DNA of 64,000 bases from Salibacterium aidingense DSM 18341 (GCF_000429685.1 NZ_AUCI01000003.1:248001-312000); one strand, 5' to 3'; positions 40,550 through 50,146 are shown, counted from the stretch's first letter. Numbers and translations are program-made. Notes: generated by a model from the sequence alone, not told the origin.

Positions 40550-41635
40550 TTGCCTAGAGCGCATAATTTTAATGCAGGTCCGGCGGCCCTGCCGGAAGAA
40601 GTACTGGAGCATGCACGAGAGGAATTGGTGGATTTTAATGCTACCGGCATGTCCGTCATGGAATTAAGCCACCGCAGTGCAGATTACGAAGCGGTGCACA
40701 ATGAAGCGATCGCAGGTATAAAAGAACTGCTGAATGTTCCGGAAGACTATGAGGTGCTTCTGCTGCAGGGCGGAGCAAGTCTGCAGTTTCCGATGATCCC
40801 GATGAATTTCCTTCCTGAAAATCAAACGGCCAATTACGTGTTAACGGGGTCATGGTCTGAAAAGGCATTAAAGGAAGCAAAACTGCTCGGACGGACAAAA
40901 ACCGGGGCTTCCTCCGGGGAGAGCAATTATACTTATATTCCGGACGTTAAAGACATTGACATCGATAAAAACGATGCTTACGTCCATATCACCTCCAATA
41001 ATACAATATTCGGCACACAATGGCACAAATTCCCACAAACCGGAGCGGCTCCATTGATTGCCGATATGTCCAGTGACATATTAAGCAGACCTATCCCGGT
41101 GGAAGACTTTTCTCTGCTCTATGCCGGAGCTCAGAAAAACCTTGGGCCTTCAGGGGTTACCGTCATTATTATAAAAAAAGAGATGCTGAAACAGACACCG
41201 GATACCGTTCCTACGGTTCTCCGCTACGATACACATGCGGATAAAAATTCACTGTATAATACTCCGCCTACTTTTGCCGTCTATATGCTGAACAATGTCC
41301 TGAAATGGATAAAACGGCACGGCGGAGCAGAAGGCATGAAGAAGAGGAATGAAGAAAAAGCAGAACTGCTTTATCATACTATAGACAACAGCAACGGCTT
41401 CTACACGGGACATGCTGAAAAAGAGAGCCGTTCTGCGATGAACGTAACGTTTAACCTGCCGGAGGAGGAGTTAAACAAAAAATTCCTGCAGGAAGCGCAG
41501 AATGCCGGGTTTACAGGATTAAATGGACACCGTTCCGTAGGGGGATGCCGGGCCTCCCTTTACAATGCAGTATCCCTTGAATCGTGCGAAGCTTTACAGA
41601 CATTTATGGAACAGTTTCAGAAAAATCATGGGTAA
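40550..41635 (+). CDS. serC: Phosphoserine aminotransferase
   Basis: PLP enzyme making 3-phosphoserine in serine synthesis. The N-terminus reads HNFNAGPAALPEEVLE; the PLP lysine is in YAGAQKNLGPSG near 195, and the C-terminus has GHRSVGGCRASLYNA. I choose TTG 40550, nine bases after AAAGGAG, giving 361 residues; an earlier frame start at 40523 lies upstream of that ribosome site. Order hit-serC-yhaH-hpr matches B. subtilis in part. Confidence 0.95.
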   Translation: MPRAHNFNAGPAALPEEVLEHAREELVDFNATGMSVMELSHRSADYEAVHNEAIAGIKELLNVPEDYEVLLLQGGASLQFPMIPMNFLPENQTANYVLTGSWSEKALKEAKLLGRTKTGASSGESNYTYIPDVKDIDIDKNDAYVHITSNNTIFGTQWHKFPQTGAAPLIADMSSDILSRPIPVEDFSLLYAGAQKNLGPSGVTVIIIKKEMLKQTPDTVPTVLRYDTHADKNSLYNTPPTFAVYMLNNVLKWIKRHGGAEGMKKRNEEKAELLYHTIDNSNGFYTGHAEKESRSAMNVTFNLPEEELNKKFLQEAQNAGFTGLNGHRSVGGCRASLYNAVSLESCEALQTFMEQFQKNHG

Positions 41636-41663
41636 ACCCCATTTCATCAAGATTTAAGGAAAG

Positions 41664-41707
41664 ATACCGTCTGCAGAAGTTTATTCTGTCAGGCGGTTTT
41701 TTTTCGT
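41664..41707 (+). terminator. Rho-independent terminator after serC
   Basis: Stem ACCGTCTG / CAGGCGGT (one G-T pair) with a 17-base loop, followed by eight T. Confidence 0.75.
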
Positions 41708-41816
41708 CTGGAAAGAAAGTTTGTTCTTTTCTTTCAGCGTTTTTTTCTCTATACTGTTATCAAAGAATAATATTTTTATAAAAAGAGAAAAAAGGAGAGA
41801 AAGGATAGGTGGTACG

Positions 41817-42173
41817 ATGGATTCGAAATCATTAATTTCAGGTCTTATAACAGGAATAGTGGCAGGAGGAGTTTCCGCCCTGTTATCAGCTCCGGCTTCA
41901 GGAGATGAAACCAGGAATTACGTCAAAACATATGACTGGAAAACGTTAAATAACAGACTGACAAGAAAAGGAAGATCCGCTGCACAAGACTGGCGTTATG
42001 CCGCAACGGAAGGGCTTGAAGCTGTAGATGGATTAACACAGGAAATGAAAAAAACATACAGTCGTTATAAAGAAGAAGTTGAACCCGAAGTGGAAAGTAT
42101 TCAACAGCAGATAAAAGAAATTTCCGATTCCATCACGGAACTAAATGAACGAATTCGTAAAGAGTCTGAATAA
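41817..42173 (+). CDS. YtxH-type small protein (YhaH-like)
   Basis: A 118-residue protein with one glycine-rich N-terminal helix (SLISGLITGIVAGGVSALLSAP), the usual start of YtxH-domain proteins, and a long charged, helical tail with coiled-coil character. In B. subtilis yhaH lies between serC and scoC. Function unknown; the family includes general-stress proteins. The ATG follows GGATAGGTGG. Confidence 0.75.
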   Translation: MDSKSLISGLITGIVAGGVSALLSAPASGDETRNYVKTYDWKTLNNRLTRKGRSAAQDWRYAATEGLEAVDGLTQEMKKTYSRYKEEVEPEVESIQQQIKEISDSITELNERIRKESE

Positions 42174-42256
42174 TCCCTCAATATTTTCACCATAAATAAC
42201 AAAAATTGATGTTTTAAACTTTTTATTACAATAATACTTGGAGAGGAGGGGGAAGA

Positions 42257-42829
42257 TTGGATCATTCTTCTCTTTCTACAAAACAATCCATTCTGTTCAG
42301 CCACAAGTTTGCCCAATTAACCAAAGCTTTGTGGAAGTCAATAGAAAAGGATTGGCAGCAATGGATTAAACCATATAATCTGAATATTAATGAACATCAA
42401 ATTTTGTGGATTGCTTTTCACCTGGAAGGCGCATCCATTTCCGATATTGCAAAATTTGGAGTCATGCACGTCTCCACTGCTTTTAACTTTTCAAAGAAAT
42501 TGGAAGAAAGAGGACTGCTGCATTTTTCCAAAAATACGGACGATAAACGTAATACTTATATAGAACTGACCGAAGACGGAGACCATCTTTTATTGGAGAC
42601 ATTGGAAGCATATAATCCTGACACGTACAGTGTGTATAACGGAGCGCTGCCGATAAAAGAATTATACGGCAAGTTTCCTGAATTCACAGAGCTAATAACT
42701 ATTGTGAGACATATTTATGGGGAAGATTTCATGGAGATCTTCGAAAAATCGATCCATACGTTTGATGAGGAATTCACAGAAGAAAGTGGTACGTTAACAC
42801 CTGTAAAACAGGCAAAAACGTCACATTAA
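42257..42829 (+). CDS. scoC: MarR-family transition-state regulator ScoC (Hpr)
   Basis: Represses protease, sporulation and peptide-transport genes in B. subtilis. The 190-residue protein has the ScoC pattern: an N-terminal helix block ([23 protein letters not shown] in part), a winged helix with [30 protein letters not shown], and [17 protein letters not shown]. Its neighbours serC, yhaH and prsA agree with scoC. ATG follows GGAGAGGAGGGG. Confidence 0.92.
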   Translation: MDHSSLSTKQSILFSHKFAQLTKALWKSIEKDWQQWIKPYNLNINEHQILWIAFHLEGASISDIAKFGVMHVSTAFNFSKKLEERGLLHFSKNTDDKRNTYIELTEDGDHLLLETLEAYNPDTYSVYNGALPIKELYGKFPEFTELITIVRHIYGEDFMEIFEKSIHTFDEEFTEESGTLTPVKQAKTSH

Positions 42830-42833
42830 GAAT

Positions 42834-42870
42834 AACGGAGCCGCAGACATTGTCCCGGCTCCGTTTTTTT
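42834..42870 (+). terminator. Rho-independent terminator after scoC
   Basis: Stem AACGGAGCCG / CGGCTCCGTT with a 12-base loop, followed by T-run. Confidence 0.85.
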
Positions 42871-43058
42871 GTTCAGAAACTCTGGCCAAAGCGGCTAATG
42901 TGCGTTTTTTTGAATGACATACCTGGACATTTTTCATGCCTGCCGCGGGGGTAATTGTCGAAATACTTTTTCTTTTCATTTATTTTGGCTGGCCTATTGA
43001 TTTTTTCCGGCTCACGCCGTACATTATTCTAGTAGGATGAAGAGAGGGGGGATCTCCC

Positions 43059-43607
43059 GTGAATTGCTGGAAATCCATTAACGTAAAGAAAGAATACAAT
43101 GCATCAAGAATGCTGTTGTTCTCCCTTAGTATTATGATTTTAACATTTATTGTAAGCTACCTTGGTTTCAGCCTTTATCATCATAATGTGGTGTATGCCG
43201 AGTTAAGCTTTTTAAATACGATTCTGTTCTTGCTGTTGTTATTTCCATTTCACTCTCTTCTTCACGCTATTCCATTGCGGTTTGTGGGGGTTCGGATGAA
43301 ATGGAACGTAACCGAGAGAAGAAAAAGAAAGGCTCCACTGCTTTTGCTTAAATTTACGAAGCCGGTCGCCCGGAATTTCTATATAGCGTCGATGATGTTT
43401 CCGGGTTTAGTTATTAATTTGAGCGCCCTCGCCGGTGCGCTGGTATTCCCATCCTTTATGCACTATTTTGTACTGGTGTTCTCCTTTAATACCGGCCTGG
43501 CTGTGTACGATTTTATATATGTAAAACAATTGCTCGGCGCTCCCCGTCACTGCTTTATAGAACAAAATAAAAATGGAATGGATATTTTATTAAAGCAGCC
43601 GGTGTAA
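43059..43607 (+). CDS. DUF3267 membrane protein
   Basis: A 182-residue protein with four to five membrane helices. The family resembles membrane metalloproteases of the HExxH type; here the equivalent segment reads FHSLLHAIP, with both His but Ser instead of Glu, so protease activity is doubtful. Position between scoC and prsA is shared with related genes in Bacillus. The start codon is GTG with AGGGGGG upstream. Confidence 0.72.
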   Translation: MNCWKSINVKKEYNASRMLLFSLSIMILTFIVSYLGFSLYHHNVVYAELSFLNTILFLLLLFPFHSLLHAIPLRFVGVRMKWNVTERRKRKAPLLLLKFTKPVARNFYIASMMFPGLVINLSALAGALVFPSFMHYFVLVFSFNTGLAVYDFIYVKQLLGAPRHCFIEQNKNGMDILLKQPV

Positions 43608-43621
43608 CGGCTGCTTTTATT
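43592..43621. terminator. Bidirectional terminator between convergent genes
   Basis: Stem AAGCAGCCG / CGGCTGCTT with a six-base loop that contains the stop codon of the DUF3267 gene; T-run on one side and A-run on the other. Confidence 0.75.
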
Positions 43622-44192
43622 ATTTCCCAACTTGGAGCACTATCTCATCCCTGCTGGGGGCAAAGGTTTCGGCTCTGATGGAGTAGTCGTTTCCTATGCT
43701 CATTTGATCCAGTTTAATCCATACCTGCTGGTCGTTTGGATGTACTTCTACCACATCGGGGAGCTCTGCCTGTGATTCCAGCAGTGCTAACGCTTTGGCT
43801 CCGGGAAGAGAAAACCGGCCGACCGAAACATTATGTTGGGACAGTACCAGACTGCCATTTTCCCCGATTTCTGTTTCAAATTCCATCTCCGCTTCAATGG
43901 TGCGACCTAGAAAATCAATCCCTGCCGTCATCCGGGCAGTCTCCCCTTCAAACTGAACCGTGACCTGCTCCGATTTCATTTCTTCCTGCAGCAGTTGATT
44001 TAATTGATTACCGGTTAATTGAACGGTAAAATATTCATGAAATTCTCCGTTGTCGGGATAAGAAGGGGAGCCTCCCTCTCCGGACCCGCCTGATGTACTT
44101 ACAAGAAAAAACATAAGCGATACCCCAAGCAGTACGGTTCCCAATAAAATAAAAAACAACCATTTCCATATGTTCCCTGTACGATTCTGCAT
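43620..44192 (-). CDS. YpmS-like (DUF2140) membrane-anchored protein
   Basis: A 190-residue protein with one N-terminal helix (about 8-30), a Gly/Ser-rich linker, and an extracytoplasmic domain with LTGNQLNQLLQEEMK, GIDFLGRTIEAEMEFE and a C-terminal IRAETFAPSRDEIVLQV, typical of DUF2140. B. subtilis YpmS is the reference; function unknown. Start at ATG 44192, behind GGAGG-like GGAAAG; the longer frame adds 13 unlikely residues. Confidence 0.8.
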   Translation of the reverse strand: MQNRTGNIWKWLFFILLGTVLLGVSLMFFLVSTSGGSGEGGSPSYPDNGEFHEYFTVQLTGNQLNQLLQEEMKSEQVTVQFEGETARMTAGIDFLGRTIEAEMEFETEIGENGSLVLSQHNVSVGRFSLPGAKALALLESQAELPDVVEVHPNDQQVWIKLDQMSIGNDYSIRAETFAPSRDEIVLQVGK

Positions 44193-44321
44193 CTTTCCAC
44201 CTTCTTTCCTGTTAACCTCGTTCCCTATCACATTTTCTCTTATATTGTACTAGAAAAAAACTATCTTTTTTTAAAATCTTTTGTTAAGGTATAATAGATA
44301 CAAGGTATTGGGGGTAAAAAG

Positions 44322-44504
44322 ATGCTGATCGCATTATTCGGATTATTTTCGCTAACCTATTTATTCGTGATAAACTCTATGACTAATGCCCTCTGTGTCC
44401 AAAAGGAGATACCGGCAGAACGGCAGCCGAAAATTTTCAGAACCATTAATATTCTGCTTACCATTCTACTCACGTCCACTTTTGTAGAGTTATGGTTTAT
44501 TTAA
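44322..44504 (+). CDS. Small two-helix membrane protein, unknown
   Basis: Sixty residues with helices at about 2-22 and 44-60 and a short basic loop (KEIPAERQPKIFR) between. A GGGGG ribosome site lies before the ATG, a TATAAT box at 44290-44295 about 30 bases upstream, and a hairpin follows the gene. I do not recognise a family. Confidence 0.6.
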   Translation: MLIALFGLFSLTYLFVINSMTNALCVQKEIPAERQPKIFRTINILLTILLTSTFVELWFI

Positions 44505-44535
44505 GCATTTTTTAAATTGAACATGTGATAGGAAG

Positions 44536-44577
44536 CCACAGGAGCACTGCAGGTCTACAGATCCTCCTGTGTCTTTC
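44536..44577 (+). terminator. Probable terminator after the 60-residue gene
   Basis: Stem CACAGGAG / CTCCTGTG with a long loop (about 18 bases) followed by TCTTTCT; weaker than the others in the window. Confidence 0.5.
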
Positions 44578-44753
44578 TGTATTAGTTTCTCTGCAGAAAA
44601 CGAAGATTAAGAAACTGCGTGCTTCCCCTCCGTTTGTTGATTCAAATGTGTGCGTTGAACGTAAGGCACCTTAAAAGGTCACATTTCAAATTTTCTATGT
44701 ATATGAAAACGTCCATCGAGAGGAGACCAGGGCAGGCGGGACTCCTGCAGAGT

Positions 44754-44795
44754 AAAAAAGCTTTCCCGGATCAGTATCCGGGAAAGCTTTTTGTA
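44754..44795. terminator. Strong bidirectional terminator downstream of the yjcZ pair
   Basis: Perfect 17-base-pair stem AAAAAGCTTTCCCGGAT / ATCCGGGAAAGCTTTTT with a CAGT loop, ending just before the stop codon of the first yjcZ gene. Confidence 0.9.
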
Positions 44796-44882
44796 TTAAT
44801 ATGCCCAAGCTGCGCCTACGATGACAAGCAAGATAAACAGCACAACAATCAGCGCAAATTTAGATCCATATTCGTATCCCAT
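44796..44882 (-). CDS. YjcZ-family tiny membrane protein
   Basis: Twenty-eight residues beginning MGYEYGSK, with a single helix ALIVVLFILLVIVGAAW and ending in AY. This is the standard form of YjcZ/SscA-type peptides of Bacillaceae, some of which act in spore assembly and germination. AGGAG lies seven to eight bases before the ATG. It follows a second copy, with 27 bases between them. Confidence 0.88.
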   Translation of the reverse strand: MGYEYGSKFALIVVLFILLVIVGAAWAY

Positions 44883-44909
44883 TTATTATCCTCCTTTTCT
44901 ATAATGATC

Positions 44910-44993
44910 TTAGTACCAGGAAGCACCTACAATTACAAGCAGAATGAAAAGTACCACAATTAAGGCGAAGCCTCCGTAGTAGCCTTTAGACAT
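44910..44993 (-). CDS. YjcZ-family tiny membrane protein
   Basis: Twenty-seven residues: a glycine/tyrosine head (MSKGYYGGF) and the helix ALIVVLFILLVIVGASW, ending in Y. The helix is identical to that of the downstream copy except for A to S. The Shine-Dalgarno sequence AGGAGGTG is excellent. Confidence 0.88.
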   Translation of the reverse strand: MSKGYYGGFALIVVLFILLVIVGASWY

Positions 44994-45149
44994 TTCTCCA
45001 CCTCCTAACAGCCTTACTGCGATATGTTATGTTCATCTTCATTTGAGTGTTTAGGCTTTTTGCCTAGATTTTTTCTTTTTCAAGAATTTTATGGTATTAT
45101 ATAGTTTGTCTTTCCATGGATTGATTTATAATTAAGGGGTTGGAGTAAA

Positions 45150-46031
45150 ATGAAAAAATTGCTTCTGACAGCGGGATGGGTAACTGGTTTACTGGTAATA
45201 TCCGCCTGCAGCGGGGAGGAAACTGGAAATGAATCGACTATTGTTAATGTGAACGAAACGTCTATTACCGAAGCGGAATTTGTGGCAGCCTTAAAAGACC
45301 GGTATGGGGAACAAATTCTGAATGAAATGGTACAGAAAACCATTTTTAATGATCAAGCCGATCAGTTAAATATAGATTCCGACCAGGTTGAGGAAGAATT
45401 TCAATCATTCAAACAAAATTACGGAGTGGAAGATGATGAACAGCTGCTCACGATGCTTCAGACTCAATTTCAGCTGCCTGTCGATTCCATTGAGGATTTT
45501 AAAAATGACGTGTTAAAACCTCAGCTAGTGTTACGTGAAATTTCCGAAAAAGATATTGAAATTACCGATAAGGATAAACAAACGTATTATGAAGATAATA
45601 AAGAAGACCTGGAAGCCGTGTCTGCAAGACACATCCTTGTGGAAAAGGAAGAAACAGCTGTCGAGGTAAAGGAAAAGCTCGAGAGTGGCGAAGAATTTGA
45701 AACATTAGCCGAAGAATATTCAACAGACGGCACTGCTTCTGAAGGAGGAGACCTTGGCTATTTCAACCGCGGCCAGATGGTTGAAGCATTCGACGAAGCG
45801 GCTTTTCAGATGAGCCCCGGAGAAATTAGTGAACCGGTGGAAACGGAGTTTGGTTTTCATATCATAGAAGTGCTGGATACCAAGACGTCTTACGAAGCAC
45901 TGGAAAGTGATATTGAAGATGTACTGAAGGAAGAACAGGCCACGCCTGAAAACGAAGTCATCCAGGAGCTTATGGACAAAGCTAATATCAATATCGAAGA
46001 ATCCTCTTATGAAGACTGGATTCAGACGTAA
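45150..46031 (+). CDS. prsA: PrsA, extracytoplasmic foldase lipoprotein
   Basis: Peptidyl-prolyl isomerase on the outer face of the membrane that helps exported proteins fold. A signal peptide with lipobox ISAC (Cys20) leads to an N-domain, then the parvulin domain at about 150-245 ([51 protein letters not shown]). Short (293 residues) but complete. It lies near the secretion-stress genes cssRS. AAGGGGTTGGAG precedes the ATG. Confidence 0.95.
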   Translation: MKKLLLTAGWVTGLLVISACSGEETGNESTIVNVNETSITEAEFVAALKDRYGEQILNEMVQKTIFNDQADQLNIDSDQVEEEFQSFKQNYGVEDDEQLLTMLQTQFQLPVDSIEDFKNDVLKPQLVLREISEKDIEITDKDKQTYYEDNKEDLEAVSARHILVEKEETAVEVKEKLESGEEFETLAEEYSTDGTASEGGDLGYFNRGQMVEAFDEAAFQMSPGEISEPVETEFGFHIIEVLDTKTSYEALESDIEDVLKEEQATPENEVIQELMDKANINIEESSYEDWIQT

Positions 46032-46075
46032 AAGGCGGAACACGTATAGATTCGTTTTTTCAAAGTTTTGTGCTG

Positions 46076-46122
46076 CAGCCGGGAGATTGGAACGAGAAGC
46101 AGTCCCCCGGCCTATTTTGGTT
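46076..46122. terminator. Probable terminator between prsA and isp
   Basis: Imperfect stem AGCCGGG / CCCGGCC with a long loop followed by TATTTTGG, between two convergent genes. Confidence 0.5.
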
Positions 46123-46143
46123 TATTCCACAGAGACTATTTTT

Positions 46144-47121
46144 CTACCGAGTTTTTTCCAGACGTCTTTTCCTATCTTCAGCGCTTGACGTATAGTTGGT
46201 AAGAACAAGCAGGCCGTTTCCTTCCATACTCCGGCTGTTGCCAAGAGGCTCCGTTCTTTTAATAACTTGGGAATAAATTTGTGATTCCGTTAATTCCCTG
46301 TCAAAATCATCTTCACATTGATTAATAATTAAAGCTGCGGCACCGGAAATATGCGGAGCAGCCATCGAGGTGCCTGACAATCGGGCAAATTTATTATCCG
46401 GATACGTGGAGAGGATATTAACACCGGGAGCCACCAAATCAATTTCATCGTTAAAATTTGTAAATTCGGCCAGGTTACGATCAAAATCAACAGCTCCTAC
46501 CTGCATGACTTCCTTGTAATAGCCCGGGTAAGCAATTTCTTCGGTATCTTCATCTTCATCTCCTTCATTACCGGCAGCACAAACTACTAAAATGTTGTGT
46601 TCCACTGCCCGTTTGATAGCATCATGCATTTCAGGAATGTCATTAGGTCCTCCGAGAGACATAGAAATGACCCGAACCCTTTCTCCGTTATCCCCCCGCC
46701 AGTCTACCGCATAATGTATGGACTCGATAATTCCCTGGTAGGAACCATAGCCCTCACCGGATAGAGCCTTTAAAATGAGCAGCTTCACTTCCGGAGCCAC
46801 GCCAACGACACCTGCATCGTCCAATGCGGCACCAATCGTCCCTGCCACATGAGTTCCATGCCCCTGGTTGTCTGTGAAATTTTCCCTATCACTATTGTAG
46901 TCATCCGTAAAATTTTTTCCTCCGATAATTCTGTCTTTTAAATCAGGGTGGTCTGTCTGGCAGCCGGTGTCTATCACGGCCACAATGTTTCCTTTCCCTT
47001 TATACCCTTCGTTCCAAAGCTCCGGAGCTTGTACCATTTCAATACCCAGCGGCGTTTTTTCTTCCGATTCATGCAGGACCTCTTCCACACGATAAGGAAT
47101 TAATCGAACCTGTTTATTCAC
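46144..47121 (-). CDS. isp: Intracellular subtilisin-type serine protease
   Basis: Cytoplasmic S8 peptidase; 325 residues, no signal peptide. The N-terminus carries [10 protein letters not shown], the short autoinhibitory LIPY motif typical of intracellular subtilisins, which must be cut off to activate the enzyme. The catalytic triad is visible in [13 protein letters not shown] (Asp), GHGTHVAGT (His) and SGTSMAAPH (Ser). Order of neighbours prsA and css suggests protein-quality functions but is not proof of a link. Confidence 0.94.
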   Translation of the reverse strand: MNKQVRLIPYRVEEVLHESEEKTPLGIEMVQAPELWNEGYKGKGNIVAVIDTGCQTDHPDLKDRIIGGKNFTDDYNSDRENFTDNQGHGTHVAGTIGAALDDAGVVGVAPEVKLLILKALSGEGYGSYQGIIESIHYAVDWRGDNGERVRVISMSLGGPNDIPEMHDAIKRAVEHNILVVCAAGNEGDEDEDTEEIAYPGYYKEVMQVGAVDFDRNLAEFTNFNDEIDLVAPGVNILSTYPDNKFARLSGTSMAAPHISGAAALIINQCEDDFDRELTESQIYSQVIKRTEPLGNSRSMEGNGLLVLTNYTSSAEDRKRRLEKTR

Positions 47122-47795
47122 AAAAGCCCCTCCTTTTCTGAATATTACAATTTCAATTCTACTATTATTTTCCTTTTTTTACACTCCGTCTTTGTTCTTG
47201 ATTCTGGGCAATCCACAAACAAACAAGGCCGGAACAAAACATTATCAAGGAACAAAAAACCCGAACAATTTTTTCCATAAATCGTTCGGATTTTTGCGTA
47301 TTGTTCTATCGCTGCGTCAAAATAGGTCGCTTTCCGCGGGCACGGCTCGAATAAAGGAGGATCGGCTAAGGACGGCACATCCTGTGCCGACGCCGATCTG
47401 ACCCGCATCCTGCGGGCCCTCGGGAAAAAATCTCTTCCTGCGGGGTCTCGAGACTCGTGCTTTTCCCGCAGGAGTCGACCTATTTTGACTCCGCTGAATG
47501 GACGTTCTTGTTATATAAACCCTAAGATGTCCGTTTTACCAATTTTCTTTCGTTTGGCCCAACCTCCCTCTCTATTCAGCCGAGGCCGGCCACGGAGACT
47601 CCTATGGGACGAAGACGAACGGAAGATTCCCTTGGTAATGCGATCTTCTTTACCAAGGGAGCTGTAGCCGTCCCTATGGAAAGCCCAGTGACCGGGTGCA
47701 GCGATCCCATCGTCATTATTTTGTTCGGGTTTTCGGCCAGCTCCTATCCTTCTGTCTCGGCCTCGTTTTTCAAGAGAAAATAATTTTTGTTTAGT
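47122..47795. repeat. Gene-free island with repeat families C and B
   Basis: No convincing gene. Family C occupies about 47200-47292, in the opposite orientation to the 12.9-kb copy: ATTCTGGGCAA-type end, ACAAAACATT, and the hairpin CCGAACAAT / ATCGTTCGG (47261-47289). Family B follows at about 47327-47415 (GCTTTCCGCGGGCA, CGCCGATCTGACCCGC, TCCTGCGGGCCC) and continues as CCTGCGGGGTCTCG and CCCGCAGGAGTCGACC to about 47495. A further 11-base-pair hairpin, TCCCTTGGTAA / TTACCAAGGGA, lies at 47628-47660. Confidence 0.75.
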
Positions 47796-48062
47796 TTAGG
47801 AGGAAGCGCGCTTTTTTTCGCGTTCTTCTTCCATTCTCCTGATAAACACTCTTCCCTCCTGCTCAATCCATCGTTCGTCTTCTTCTTTTTCTACCCGGCT
47901 CGTTTTCCACCACATATACCCGCTGAATACAATACCCATACCGCTTAATAAAACCCAGGAAGGTACCTGCGGGGCTCCCGCTTCAAAAAAACGCTGCAGC
48001 ATGACAAGCACAAAAAACAAAACAATGAGACTAATTAATACCTTCTTTGGTCGGTTATCCAT
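47796..48062 (-). CDS. Sporulation protein YhaL-like
   Basis: Eighty-eight residues with two hydrophobic segments (about 8-25 and 38-52) and a charged tail, ERWIEQEGRVFIRRMEEERE, that resembles the end of YhaL from B. subtilis, where the gene lies between prsA and yhaM. YhaL there is about 70 residues with one helix, so this version is longer. Shine-Dalgarno AGGAGG is clear. Confidence 0.68.
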   Translation of the reverse strand: MDNRPKKVLISLIVLFFVLVMLQRFFEAGAPQVPSWVLLSGMGIVFSGYMWWKTSRVEKEEDERWIEQEGRVFIRRMEEEREKKRASS

Positions 48063-48122
48063 AGGGACCTCCTATCTTGTCCTGTTTTATTTCTATGCTT
48101 ATGCATCCTTTTAGTGAATATG

Positions 48123-49466
48123 TCATGATTTAGGCAGCGTAATCTGAAATTCCACCCCGTCTTCCAGATTGACAATCTGAGCATCACCATGGTGAAGCTC
48201 TGCAATCCGTTTTACAATGGCCAGTCCCAGCCCAAACTGACCTTTATTGCCTTTACGGAATGGAGCAAACAAGGACGGCAGATCCTCTTCACTAATTGGA
48301 TCGCCATTATTTTTCACTCGGATCAGGACTTCATTTTCCGCAGTAGGTTCCGCCATCATCCACACGGTATCAATGGCATATCTCATTGCATTTTCCACCA
48401 GATTTTCAAGCAGCACCTGGAGATGTTCAGGGTCTGCTTTCAGCTTCACATCTGCTCCCTGAATAACAAAGGTGATATCCTCCCGCTGCATACGGAAGCG
48501 TTCTTCAATTTGAAAAGCGAGCGAACCAAACATGATCTCTTCCAGATTAATGGTATCCTTCTGCATTGTATCCAGCTTCGTGAAGTAAAGCATGTCTTTC
48601 ACTCGTTTATCCATACGATCCGTTTCATCAATAATCACATTCATCGTCTGTTCCAGGTCATCCTTTGGAAGGATACCGTCTTTGACAGATTGCGCATACG
48701 TTTTAACCACCATAATAGGCGTTTTCAGCTCGTGGGAGGCATGCTGAATAAATGTTTTTTGAGAACGGTCATAGCGAATCAGATTTTGACGCATTTTTTC
48801 AAATTGGTCGGAAAGCTTTTGAAAATCTTCGTCCCCTTCCCAGCGGAAAGGCTCTTTCCAATTTCGCTTGGCAATTTGTTCAAAATGGTCTCCCAGCACC
48901 CGGAATGGATGCCGGAGGTAACGCTTGAGCCAGATCGCCGGAAGAAGACTCAGCACGCTGGTAATCAGCAGCAGATAAATCAGTCTTTCCCATAACCGGT
49001 TTACCATGAGATCGCGATACGTATCCCACATAAATGATATTTGATATGCTTCCTCCCCATCCGATTCAATCCGGGTAATTACATAAAACAGGGTAGCTTC
49101 ATTGTAGGTAAGCTCGTACCGCTCCCTTTCCCTTTCCTGATTCCCGGCATTGGTGACCATTTCTTTTAATACATTATCCGGAGGGACAGGTTCGCCCCGC
49201 TGCTCCCCGTCCAATAAAAATACGTGCCCGACGGAGCGCTCTGCTTCCCGCCTTTCAATGAAATCCATTTCCGATTGCGGCAGGGAAAAATGTTCACTGA
49301 ACGGGTTGGCCATACGTGCCTGCTCCTGTTCTATAATTCGGTAGGTCTCATCTGTCAGGGTTCCTTTTATGGAAATAGGATAAATGATGATAATAGTTAA
49401 ACCAACAAGGACCACCAGTGCTATGAATGAAAACCATATTCGCTGCGTTAAATTAACCTTCATCAT
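48123..49466 (-). CDS. cssS: CssS, secretion-stress sensor histidine kinase
   Basis: Membrane kinase sensing misfolded protein at the membrane-wall interface. The 447 residues contain helix 1 (about 11-31), an extracytoplasmic sensor loop to about 165, helix 2 (about 165-185), HAMP, the phospho-histidine in HASHELKTPIMV near 242, the N box ENLVENAMRYA, and GQFGLGLAIVKRIAELH. It overlaps cssR by four bases. The partner regulator's strong CssR likeness supports the name. Confidence 0.88.
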   Translation of the reverse strand: MMKVNLTQRIWFSFIALVVLVGLTIIIIYPISIKGTLTDETYRIIEQEQARMANPFSEHFSLPQSEMDFIERREAERSVGHVFLLDGEQRGEPVPPDNVLKEMVTNAGNQERERERYELTYNEATLFYVITRIESDGEEAYQISFMWDTYRDLMVNRLWERLIYLLLITSVLSLLPAIWLKRYLRHPFRVLGDHFEQIAKRNWKEPFRWEGDEDFQKLSDQFEKMRQNLIRYDRSQKTFIQHASHELKTPIMVVKTYAQSVKDGILPKDDLEQTMNVIIDETDRMDKRVKDMLYFTKLDTMQKDTINLEEIMFGSLAFQIEERFRMQREDITFVIQGADVKLKADPEHLQVLLENLVENAMRYAIDTVWMMAEPTAENEVLIRVKNNGDPISEEDLPSLFAPFRKGNKGQFGLGLAIVKRIAELHHGDAQIVNLEDGVEFQITLPKS

Positions 49467-50146
49467 GACGATAAAATACGGTATCCGAAACCATACAGCG
49501 TTTCCAGATGTATACGGGGCATTTTTTTACGGACACGACGTACAACATCGTCAACAGCCCTTTCGGAACCGAAATAGTTTTCACCCCAGACATTTTCAAT
49601 GATTGCTTCACGGGAAAGGGCTTTCCCAATATCTTCGGTCAGAAGCAGAATCAAGTCCATCTCCTTAGTTGTAAGCTCCACATGGCTGCCTTCATTTTGT
49701 TGATCTGTCACAATTCGTGCTTCGGGATCAATGTGATAATCATTCAACTCCACTTTCTTTTGCTCCTGGGCTTGTTCCCCATAAACTCTTGAAAGCAGTT
49801 TTTTCGCACGTATAAGCAGTTCCTGGGGCAGAAAAGGTTTCGCCAGATAATCATCACTGCCCATTTCGAGACCAAGAACCCGGTCGAGGTCCTGATCTCT
49901 GGCAGAGATGAATATGACCGGTACATCGCCTTCTTCCTCCCGGATCCCTTTTAAAATTTGATAACCGTCCGTACCGGGAAGCATAATATCGAGCACCCAT
50001 AAATGCGGTGGCGCTTTGACGGCTTCTAATGCGTCCCCTCCATTATCAAATACTGTAACCTCCCATCCCTCTTTTTCCATATATGCTTTTAACACTTCTG
50101 ATAAATTTGCTTCGTCTTCCACCAGGTAAACTTTATAAGTATTCAT
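49463..50146 (-). CDS. cssR: CssR, secretion-stress response regulator
   Basis: OmpR-type regulator of htrA-type protease genes. Receiver domain with phospho-acceptor Asp53 in LWVLDIMLPGTDGY, switch residues in VIFISARDQDLDRVLGLEMGSDDY, and a winged helix with SREAIIENVWGENYFGSERAVDDVVRRVRKKMP. The receiver and DNA-binding halves closely follow B. subtilis CssR as I recall it. First gene of cssR-cssS. Confidence 0.9.
   Translation of the reverse strand: MNTYKVYLVEDEANLSEVLKAYMEKEGWEVTVFDNGGDALEAVKAPPHLWVLDIMLPGTDGYQILKGIREEEGDVPVIFISARDQDLDRVLGLEMGSDDYLAKPFLPQELLIRAKKLLSRVYGEQAQEQKKVELNDYHIDPEARIVTDQQNEGSHVELTTKEMDLILLLTEDIGKALSREAIIENVWGENYFGSERAVDDVVRRVRKKMPRIHLETLYGFGYRILSS

Noticed and set aside
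41801-41820. GGTGGTAC string resembling part of a T-box
   Set aside because: No specifier hairpin, antiterminator or terminator around it; it lies in the ribosome site region of the yhaH-like gene.
43059-43607. DUF3267 protein as an active membrane protease
   Set aside because: The HExxH-like segment has Ser in place of the catalytic Glu, so only a family-level name is supported.
46144-47121. Secreted subtilisin
   Set aside because: No signal peptide or long propeptide; the N-terminal LIPY motif marks the intracellular branch.
47145-47667. Two or three open frames of 60-87 codons
   Set aside because: They cover repeat families B and C, with no ribosome site; the protein sequences look random.
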